In this document: positions 32,121 through 43,900 of the stretch, one piece after another
Position numbering within the stretch: the first letter of the stretch is position 1
Layout of the letters: every line of letters starts with the position of its first letter
NCBI GenBank assembly: GCA_034401795.1
Contig: CM067370.1
Coordinates: 99,332,164 to 99,396,163, forward strand
Origin: Chaetoderma sp. LZ-2023a
Lineage: Eukaryota > Mollusca > Caudofoveata > Chaetodermatida > Chaetodermatidae
Reading direction: 5' to 3'
Length of the DNA: 64,000 bases
Notes under the pieces: model-generated
What the model was told of the DNA's origin: nothing
The model's input: only the letters and a program-made list of their open reading frames with translations
Database searches by the model: none
Position numbers and translations under genes: made by a program

Positions 32121-35100
32121 CTGATCAAGAGAATACATCAATGCATTATTAGCCAGACAATGGCAACTAAACACCTAAAAAAAAGTAAGTTCCCCCCTAA
32201 ATATGAGCTAATATTTTCTAAGGTATATAACTGACTTCAATGCAATTTCTCACAGATCACCGGTCCCACTATAGCACCAATATGAGAAATTGATTATCTC
32301 ATAGACTTAGCCGTGGCTGACTGAGCGAGCACAAAAGGCAAGATTGACCCATTTCAAAAGTTGCGAAATCCAGTTTTATTAATTAACAATTCATTTCATT
32401 AAATGAGATTTCATTGAGCGTTAAGTCAAATCATAACAAAGATACAGTGAATCACTTGATCACAGATGTAACAAAGTCAATAACGAGTGTATCCTCCATG
32501 GCGCTGTATCACGTTACGACACCGATCCCTCAGTGTTAATGAGCCTGGTGATACAACGTTGTGGGATAGCCATCCACTCCTGCTGTAGCAAGCGATGCAT
32601 GTCACCAAGAATAGTGTCATCTGTAACTCTGCTGTAAACAGCCCGCTTCAACTGATCCCAAATGTGCTCTATGGGGTTGAGATCTGGAGAGTTAGACGGC
32701 CACTGAATTCTCTGAATACCGTTGTTTGTGAGAAACTCATTAACGATTCTTCCCCGGTGAGGACGCGCATTGTCATCCATGAGAAGAAATCCATTCCCCA
32801 TGGCAGCAGCATATGGTAACAGATGTGGCTCGATTATTTGAGTAACATAGCGATTTGCAGTCAGGTTACCATTGATAGGAATGAGGGCAGTCTTTATTCT
32901 TGCACTGATGCCTGCCCACACCATGACACTGCCTCCTCCAAATGCTGTCACAGGTTGCACACAGCATTCTGAATGCTGCTCACCCCGACGCCGCCATACA
33001 CGTTTCCGTCCATCAATGTGTCTGAGACAGGCCCGCATCTCATCAGTGAACATCACATTTGCCCATTGCTGCCTTGTCCAGCGTTCATGGTTTCTTGCCC
33101 ATTCCAGACGTGTTTGCTTATGGCGCAGTAACAGAACAGCCTTTTTTACCAATCGGCGAGGATACAGTCCAGCACCATGAAGCCGATTTCTCAGTTTGTT
33201 CACTGATGCGTCTGGCTCCAGCTCCAGCAGCTGCATGGAGCTGATCCCGGATCTCCCTTGCTGTGCATATTCTCCTTCGAAGTGTCAGGTTTGTGATCAG
33301 ACGATCTTGGCCCGGAGTTGTGACTTTTGGCCTGCCAATCCTCGCTCGATCTTTTACCTCACCTGTCTGCTGGAATTCTTGGCGCAGTTTTCTGATTGCA
33401 TTTGGGCTGACGCCCATTCTACGCGAAACCTGCTTCACTGGAAAATTGGCCTCCAAAAGACCAATGGCAATTGCCCTATTCTGGTTTGATAAACGTGCCA
33501 TTGTTTAAATACACAACTGTACACACAGCTAGTGCCTGAATGAGTGAAATTTCTCTAGCATAGGATATGTCTGATTTCGCAACTTTTGAAATGGCTCAAT
33601 TTTGCCTTTTGTGCTCGCTCAGTCAGCCACGGCTAAGTCTATGAGGTAATCAATTTCTCATATTGGTGCTATAGTGGGACCGGTGATCTGTGAGAAATTG
33701 CATTGCAGTCAGTTATATACCTTAGAAAATAGTAGCTCATATTTAGGGGGGAACTTACTTTTCTTGAGGTGTTTATTAAAAAGCTCTCATCAAGAAAACA
33801 AAAATCATAAGATAATTATTGCCTAGACAGAATTCCACGGAATTAAATGTCTCGCCTGTCTCCTGTTTGTCAGTGGCATTGACCTTTAACCTTGTGACCT
33901 GCCATGTTATCATCCTGCTTCCAAACATTATAGGCAACCATGTATTCAATTTTAGTTCCAATAGGATTAACCAATCCTGAAAGATAAAACGAGAAATTTT
34001 GCTAAACGAAAAAACTTGACATTGAAAAAAATGTTTTGTATTAAGGTCACAGTGACCTTGAACTTTGAGCTTGTGACGTCAGTATCAACATGCGGCTTCC
34101 TAACATTATAGGTAACAATGTATCCAAGTTTAGTTCCAATAGGATTAACCAATCCTGAAATATAAGCTGAACGCAAAAACTTAACATATATATATATATA
34201 TATATCAGGTTTCAGCTAGATATGTCCTTAAAAATTTTCAAATTATGGAATCTGACATATGTGACAATACAGAGCGAATCCTGAATTCCTTAACTCATTA
34301 ATGGTTCAAGCAGGTCAAAACTGGCCTCTGCAGTGGTCTTGAATACAGGGCAAGAAGGCTATTTTTGAAAATTTACCACTGGAATGACTGGCTCGATAAC
34401 TGAGCCAGCCATTCCAGTGCAAAAATAGTCCTCTCTTGGCCTGCAAATGGACATTTGAGAAGCAAATACTTAGATTTTCTTCACAAAATTTGACCATTCA
34501 AGGATTAAATATATTCTACGATTAAATGTACAAATACTGAACATACAGCTAAGCACTGTCTATGATGAACACTGCAGGCTGTGTTACAGTCGTTTGCTAT
34601 AAACAGGCGATCCTTCTTTAATGATCAGGGCATCAGAGTCTTCGCATAGTGAATGTCTAGTTTGCAGGTTAAGGTAATTATTGATTATCGAGCCAGTCAC
34701 TCCAGTGGTAAATTTCCAAAAATATTTTTCTCTTGATCTACAAATGGACATTTTACAAGGCCACTGCGATGGTCAGTTTTGGCCAGCTTGCCCATTAAAG
34801 CATTAAGGCGGTGTTTGTAGGATGGCACCTCTTAATCCTTTAGTGGTCAAATTTGGTCAAGAAAATCAAAATACTTCCTTATTCAATGTCCATTTGCAGG
34901 CCAAGACAGCATTTTTGAAAATTTACCACTGGAATGACTAGCTTGTTTATCGAGCTAGGCATTCCGGTGGTTAATTTTCAAAAAGAGTCTTCTTATGCCC
35001 TGCAAACGATCATTGCTCAAGACGACTGCAGAGGCGGGTTCTGGCTGGCTTGACAATTACAGGGTTAATGAATCAACATCTTGTGGACTCAAAGGCAGAT

Positions 35101-38100
35101 ATCCGCTATAGACACATTTGACTGTACAACCAAATTCACTTACCATATCCACCAGAGATATGTAGAGGAACATACCGCCAGCCATGGCAAAGATATAGAG
35201 AGTCGCTCCAGTGTTCTCTCCAAGGAGAATCCCAACTATCAAGCCAAGATAGCATGTTGTTGCAGACAGAAAGTTGTAGAACAATGCTTGCTTCAATGAC
35301 ATACCCGATTTCAACAAAATGGCAAAGTCACCTAAAAGTAGATATATTTAGATTATCTTTTACAAACAGATGCAAAAAAGAGAATGGCACTTAAGCAAAG
35401 AGGGTATGCTAAGTTGCAGTTGCTCTGCTGATGCTGTACATGGGTAAATCTATACTAATGTCGCTATTATTCTCCATTCAAATTTACCACTGGAATGTCG
35501 AGCCAAAAAACAATTTTCAAGATGGCTGTTGGTAGCTGGTGGCCATCTTGGATTTTCGGAACATTGTCGATTTTGATACGGTTCTTCCCCAGACCTAGTC
35601 CAACAAGAGGCCCAAGGGCCTGTGATGCTTAAATGAACCATTAACATTTGAACCATTTGCATTTAAATACACACGATGGATAATTTTCGGAAAATCCAAG
35701 CCCAAATAGACCAATCCAGATTCTCATTTGACATTTTGAAGCCTACCATTATAGAATCGTTCAACCCAAGTTTTATTAAAATCAGGCTATTGATTAAGGA
35801 GTACCATTTTTAAATGAGTCTGGATAATGTTGAGAAAATCAAAGTTGGTCACCAAAACAGTGACCTGCCAAAATTTGGAATAAAATGTTTAGAGGCTACG
35901 ACTATAGGATCCTTCCAGCCAAAATTGGTTTAAATTTCCAAAGGGGTTAATGAGGAATAGCATCTTAACCCTTTAATGGTCAAATTTGGTCAAGAAAATT
36001 TAAATATTTTCTTATTGAATGTCCATTTACAGGCCGATAGAATACAATTTTAGAAAATTTATCATTTAAAAAAACTGTATTCTCTCGGCCTGTAAATGGA
36101 CATTCCAGAAGACAATAGCAGAGACCAGTTGTGGCTGGTATGACCATTAAAAGGTTAATGAATTCCCATTTTCCGGAAAATCCAAGTTGGCCACCTAAAA
36201 AAATCAAACCAAAAAAATCAAGCAGTCAAAATTCTGTATAAAAGTTCTAAAGTGTACCAGACTAACTGAGTTTGGTTGAAATCGGCTAAGCGGTTAATGA
36301 GTAGCTTTTTAAATGATTTTCAAAATTTTCAGAAAATCCAAGATGGCCATTGGAAAATTTGACCAATCACAATTATGTACACATGTTCTGAATCCTACTA
36401 CCATATGGTCCCTTCCATCCAAGTCTGATTGAAATTGTCCAAGCAGTTAATGAGAAGCATTTTAAATGATTTCCAGCCATTGTTCGGAAAATATAAGATG
36501 GCCACCGAACAAATTGACCAATCAAAATTCTGCATACAAGCTCTGAAGCACGCACCACTATGGACCTTCTAGCCGTGTTTGCTTGAAATCCTTCAAGCGG
36601 TTGATGCATAGTAGCCTTTTAACTGATATCCTGAAATTTTCTAAACATCCTTCGAGCCAGGTGAGCTAACAACCATATGAAATTTCAAAGTGATCCGATA
36701 AACGGTAACAGAGTTATCATCCGGAAACCAATTTTCAAGATGGCCACCGGTGGATAGTGGCCATCTTGGATTTCAGATCATTGTCGATTTTGAGTTTTCT
36801 TCCCTAGACCTAGTCCAACCATGCTATGAAGTTTCAAAGCGGTCCGATAAATGGTAACAGTTATCATCCGGAAACCAATTTTCAAGATGGCCGCTCGTGG
36901 CTGGCGTCCATCTTGGATTTCGGATAATCGTCAATTTCGATAGATTTCTTCCCCAGACCTAGTCCAACCACCCTATGAAGTTTCAAAGATCCGACAGATG
37001 GTAACGGAGGCATCCATACATTTTCGATACATCTCCTGATGATTTATGACCATTATCTACATTTTATATGAATATTTCACACTGTTTCAAATCAATAAGG
37101 TAAAGCGTTAAAACGTCCATAGGTTTTAAGACCTGGAAAAGGGTTTCTTAAATATCAATATTATGTCTAGACTCAAAACTGCATGTGATCATGTCAACCT
37201 AAAGAAGAACAAGAGGCCCAAGGACCTGTGCCGCTCACCTGGACCATAGCATTTGAACCATTTGCATTTAAATAGATATAAATGGATAATTTTCGGAAAA
37301 TCCAAGCTGACCACCCCAAAAAATTTACCAATCAAAATTCTGAATAGAAATTCTAGCCTACCTTGATAGGGTCACTCTAGCCAAATTTGTTTGAATTATG
37401 TCAAGCATCTAAGGAGAAGTGTTTTGACAATTTCTGGTAAATTTTTCATAAAATCTAAGATTTTCACGCAAAAAATTCATGAATCAAAATTCTGAATAGA
37501 GCCTATCACAATAGAAACCTTTCACCCAAATTTGATTGAAATCGGTCAAACGGGTAAGGAGAAGAAGCAATTTGACAATTTCCGGTAAACTTTTAATAAA
37601 ATCTAGGATTTTCACTAAAAATATTTACGCAACAAAATTCTGAATGGAAGTTCCAGAGCGTATAACAATAGGATTCTTTCAGCCAAATTTGGTAGAAATT
37701 GGTCAAAATGGTAAGGAGAAGAATCAATTTGACAATTTCTGGTAAATTTTTAATAAAATCTAGGTTTTTCACCCAAAATATTTACGAATCAAAATTCTGA
37801 ATGCAATTTCTATAACCTATGACCGACCATAGGATCCTTTCAGCCAAATTTGATTGAAATCGGTCAAACGGGTAAGGAGAAGAAGCAATTTGACAATTTC
37901 CGGTAAACTTTTAATAAAATCTAGGATTTTCACTAAAAATATTTACGCAACAAAATTCTGAATGGAAGTTCTAGAGCCTATGACGATAGGATTCTTTCAG
38001 CCAAATTTGGTTGAAATCGGTCAAAATGGTAAGGAGAAGAAGCAATTTGACAATTTCCGGTAAATTTGTAATAATATCTAGGATTTTCACTCAAAATATT

Positions 38101-40945
38101 TATGCAACAAAATTCTGAATGGAAGTTCTAGAGCCTATAACAATAGGATTCTTTCAGCCAAATTTGGTTGAAATTGGTCAAAATGGTAAGGAGAAGAATC
38201 AATTTGACAATTTCCGGTAAATTTTTAATAAAATCTAGGTTTTTCACTCAAAATATTTATGAAGCAAAATTCTGAATGGAAGTTCTATAACCTATGACCA
38301 TAGGATCCTTTCAGCTAAATTTTATTGAAATCAGTCAAAAGGTTAAGGACAAGAAGCAATTTAACAATTTCCAATAAATTTTTTAATAACATCTAAGATT
38401 TTGACCCCAAAAATTTATGAATCAAAATTCCAAATGGAAGTTCTGGATCCGAGCACAATAGCATCCTTTGACCAAAATTTACCTAAGTTTCGGCTATTGG
38501 TTAAGGAGGAGTAGCGTTTTAAAGCAAAAGTTGACGGACGACGGATGGTCGCCACGGCATAAGCTCACTTGGCCTTTCAGGCTAGGTGAGCTAACAATAT
38601 GTCTTACCGAGTTCATGAGGAAGTTCTTCGCATATCACAGCTATAGAAACACTCACACCAGACATCAAGCTCTCTGTGAATGCTGCTCCGATCGACAAGC
38701 CATCGATAAAATTATGTAGAGCATCTCCAAATATAATCATCCACGCGAGCGATGCAATTTGCTGGCCATTGCCATGGGAATGTCCGTGTTTGTCAGTGTC
38801 TCCTCCTCCACCATGCTGAGCTGACAACACGCCGCCATTGCTATTTGTCTCACCGTTGCTTTTTGTTTTAGTGTCAATGTTTAATCGCTACAAGAAAAGA
38901 TAACATTTAGATTTATTACATGTTTACTAATGAGACACATGATCCAGCAGATCACACTTTAACACCTAGAGACACATTATTCTCAAAATTATTTTAAACT
39001 ACATTGAATTTTTTAATTTCTTAGGATTCAAGACGTAAATACAACTAATTACTAGCTTTGCATGCTATGAATGAATGAATGAATGAATACAACTATCAAC
39101 CAGAAATTTGGTGGCAGTGCACCAAGCCTGCATGATCTAATTTTAAATTTGACAATTAAGTCCAGTTAAATGCAAGTCTTAACCTGGATTGGCAAAGTCT
39201 CTATGCTGCAAAAGAAGCAAAAATTGTATGACTGGATTGTAGTACTGACATACACAGTAATAAAGCTAAACACAAACTGTAATCAAGATTGGATGCCGAT
39301 GCCGGCATACAACGCCGTGGGTATTCCATATGCTCATTTTATTTCATAAAGATGAGCAAAAAACGTAGCTGGGTAAATTTATCATACGTGGGTAAATTTA
39401 TCATACGTTAATGTGTTTCTAACAGTCATTCTCATGCATGCATATATTTAGTGACATCAATTCATCAAAACCTGTGCAGTCATTTAAAATAATTGTAGTT
39501 AGTAACGCTTCTTTTTTGTTTACTCACATGACAGTTCTATATGCTTTGGGAAAGAGGGTTGAGTGGGAGGGGGGTGGGGGGGGCTGATGTGTTCCTATTA
39601 AAATCTTGCCCTGTTGTAGAAGAACGAGTGCAATCATATCTGCCTATTTGTCATCTCTAGTGGCCTGCAAAATGTTTAATAGTTGGATCGACAAGAAGAG
39701 GGTCAAGGGGCCTGTATCACTCACCTGAAATTATTGGTCACTGGCACAACCCGGACAAAACGAATGATCAATTGAAAAATTTTCACTAAGAAAAAGTTTA
39801 CTTTGCAGATAACTGGACGCTAGTTAGCAACTAGTTTTCATCAAAGGAAAAACTGAGTGACAGGATTAACATAGCCTAGTGGCTAGATGTTAACCTGCTG
39901 CTAAGTGGTGGCATAATTAAAACTGAGTGGCTGGTTAACATGAACGACTATTTCTCACAAACTGAGCAGCTGGTTAACATGACAGACTATTTTCCCGCCT
40001 GCTATTTGCAATGGTATTGGTGAGGTAGTTTGGTGTAAAAATCTTTTGATCTCTAGCTCATTTGTTAGTAAGTATATATTATTGTTGGATAAGTGGATAG
40101 ATACATGTAGCAAGTTGCTCTGCTGCAACGCAAGCAGATCTTTCATGACCAAGTTTCTGACAGTAAAGTTGATTATTTTATAATGGTATACAAGTAATAG
40201 ATCATATTGGACATAATTTAATTGAAGCATTTAGAAACCTGTTGTCAGTCAATACTATGAAGATCAAAGACTACATATGGTTGTAGCATAAGGAAGATAA
40301 AGTCTTGAACCGCTAGTAAGTCATCACAGTTATTTATGTGCTTTAGAATGAATATATTGGCATATATACTGACTTAGTTTAACACGAAGAAGCAATGGCA
40401 TGAACGGTCGACATTTTCTTCTTAAAAATGGGTAAGAGTAGCGGCAAACTGAGCAGGTGGCTGGTTAGCGGCAAACTGAGCGGGTGGTTAGCGGCAAACT
40501 GAGTGGGTGGTTAGCGGCAAACTGAGTGGCTAGTTAGTGGCTTACTGAGTGGCGAGCATTGACTGAATCTTTCTTAACCCATCAGATTTCCAGTTGTCGC
40601 TACTTAGCGGTTAACCAATTTGCATGGTAAAATTTTAACCATCTGCTACATAGCGGCTAGTTAGCAGCAGCACCACTTAGTGGCAGTATTTTTTCTGTAG
40701 GGGTTACCAATCTAATTTCAGAAAATCCAAGATGGTCACCAAACACGCTATAGTTTGATTGATCCACTGTGGTCATGTTTTTTACATATCAACTTTCCAT
40801 GGACAACTTTTAATGGCCCTTAGTCGCCAATGATCATATCTAGCATATTTCAGCCTGATCTGTTTAGTGGTACTGGCATGACTAGTTAGTTTCGCAAAAA
40901 CTAGGTCATCCAAGACGGCTGCCTAACCATTTTGGCATACACGCA

Positions 40946-40991
<46 letters not shown>

Positions 40992-43900
40992 GCTCTTATG
41001 CCTATGTTATATCTGCTCACCAGTAACACATTGGAGTTGTTTAAACTCCCAGAATTGCCTCTATGAGGACAAGGAATAATTTAGAATACATGATTATTTG
41101 ATTGGATGACAAGGTCATTTGCATAAATCTTACATGGCCATCATATTAAGCACTCATGTCTGTGACACTCAAATGCATACACAATCTGTCAGAATTACAT
41201 GTAATTTAGATGCAATTTGGTGTCTGAAGACACTGTAAGAAGAAATGTCATCATGTAGGCACAAAAGCAGGTGCTTGTTATCAATCGGTTTGCCTGTAGA
41301 AAAATCCTGACATGAGAATTTGTCTAATATTTCACAAAAGTTGAATAGGTTAATAAGTATTTTTGAAATACAAGCTTATATGTAAAGATCTATGGGTATC
41401 TTTGAATATTAACTACGTTATTCTACATAGTAGTATTCTTGTTTCTATGTGAAAATGACTAAGGCAAAATCAATATGCTTAAATCATCTTCAATTTTGTA
41501 GTAGAACTCATTGACTGATTTACATCTGGCACTGATTAAAGTTTGGTTCGAGTCTACGACCTAGACTTGATCAGCATGAGATGTAAATTAGCCAATGAGT
41601 CCTAGTAGAAAAGTGAAGATGATTAATTCCCATAACTACAAGCAAGCATTGATGGAAACATGTCAGCATTTAGACATAGGATAGCAACGGTGGACACCAT
41701 ACCCTAGCTGTCACGATGTGTGGAGCACCACAGGATATCCTGAACAAAACATCTTAATGGGATTGGGAACCCAGTGTTAAATCTTACGCCATCAAACTGC
41801 TTCCACCAGATCCCTGCCATAAAGCTAACACAGCCTGTGGTAGTGGAAGAGCATTTTGGGGCAATCACAGAACCACTAGTACTTCCACATGATTCCCTGA
41901 AACAGCCAACGATTCTCGTGAAAATGTGAACCTCTGATCCATTTCCAATGGACCAAATTGGTATCATCCATGTTGACAGGCAACACCTTTGTATTACTGC
42001 AAGTCGCAGAATCAATATGCATGGATGCAGCTTTTGTTTTCTGAATCTGAAGGTTTTCGTTTAAGACTCTGATATCCGGCATACAATTTAATGAGGAAGA
42101 GAGTGTGCATGTAGTTGATCAGTCCATATTTAATTTGGCCCGGACATCACCCACTGTTGTTGCTTGGATTGTCTAGTCACCTAGATGGTTCCAATAAATG
42201 AGTGGTTGTATGAAGAATGAGTTCCTCTATACAGGGGTGGTGCTGGCGTCGACCACGAAACATTGTGAGTTGTTTGTGCATGAACGCTCAATAGGGTTTG
42301 AATAGGCTAAGCCTTCATACTGTCCTTTCCGTATCAGGAGCTTCCCCCCGATTTGAGTTAGTTAGTTGCTTGGAGGAATTGCAGGGACAGCGTCATTTAC
42401 GACTTGGTACAAAAATGCTAATCTGTTTTATCTTCTGCATTCCTGTAGGTTTTTAATTTCTAGTCTGTTCATCATTTGTTGGATACAGCCATGGTCCCAT
42501 GACTTGTAGCCATGGTAAATAAAGTGAACTCCGCCACGCTGGATCCGTTCATGAGTCAGCCCACGTAAAAAAATTCTCTAGGTCTTTCTGTAGTTGTGTA
42601 TAGTCTTTTGCTGATTTTATGAGATGATAAAGCAAGCAGTCATCTGCAAAACGTCTAAGTCTATGTTGAAACACAGGTTAAGAACGGATACTAACCATGT
42701 GATGCTTGGTGTGGCAGATGTAGATGAATTAATGGATTAAGCATTGCAATGATAGAACAATAATTGTTTGAAACTAGGTATAAATCACCATCTAATCATG
42801 CAGTTTGTCGATTGATCCAACCAAAATTGACTAAAGTTATAGCTTTATTAAGCTGCTAAATGCACAGTATCGAGTATGGACTTACTATAGTGACTATACA
42901 ATATATACACCTGTGCAAAAGTTAAGCACCACCCTATTTTTACGCACATGCGAGGGTATATTCATGTGCTATGAAGAAAGCAATAGCATAAACATTTATG
43001 TACCCATCCATCTTAGTGCAAGAGGTAATAATGCAACTAGAGGAATGCTGATTATGATGGTAGGGAAACACTGTATGTTTTTGTTTGAACTTGAAAACGA
43101 GGCCTGAATATGGTTACGTTGACACAACTGACAACTATTGCCCTACAGTTGACACACGTGGCTAGATTGTCATTAATGGTGTCTGAAAACGAAGTTTAAC
43201 ATCTGTGCACGAGTTTGAGACTGTCATTATTAATACCGGGTATATCCACCTTGTGCCTGGATGACGGCCTGGACACGATGTCTCATGCTGGTCACCAACC
43301 GACTGATACGCCATTGTGGTATTCGTTGCCATTCAAGATGGAGTGCGTCTGTTAATTCCTGTAGGTTCTGCACAGGAGGATCCCTCCTTCTCACCATGTT
43401 TCCCAGAATGTCCCAGATATGCTCAATAGGGTTCATGTCAGGGCTCCTTGCTGGCCATGGTAGGGTTTCGATGGCATTCTGGTGGAGGTATTCATGCACA
43501 GCTCTAGCACGATGTGGTCGGGCGTTGTCATCCATGAATATAGGGTGGGTTCCAGGTGCATGATTTACAAAATGAGGGACCACAACTCTATCCAGTATGG
43601 AATCTTGATATCTTTGTCCATTTAGTGTTCCAGGTACAGTCAACAGATCCAGCTTACAATCAAATGAGATGCACCCCCATATCATAACGGAACCTCCACC
43701 AAATGGAACTTCTTCCATGATGTTACGTTGGTCGTACGCCGTGCGTCTGGACCTCCAGACACGAGTTCGACCATCTGTGGCATGAAGCAGGAACCGACTT
43801 TCATCGGACCAGTGTACCCGTCTCCAGGATCTCATGTTCCAGTGTCTTCTTTCGTTGCACCACCTCAGACGCTCCTCTTTGTGGTGTGCAGTGAGGAGAG

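Noticed and set aside
32595-33508. Plus-strand frames over the Tc1-like element
   Set aside because: Antisense shadows of the minus-strand transposase.
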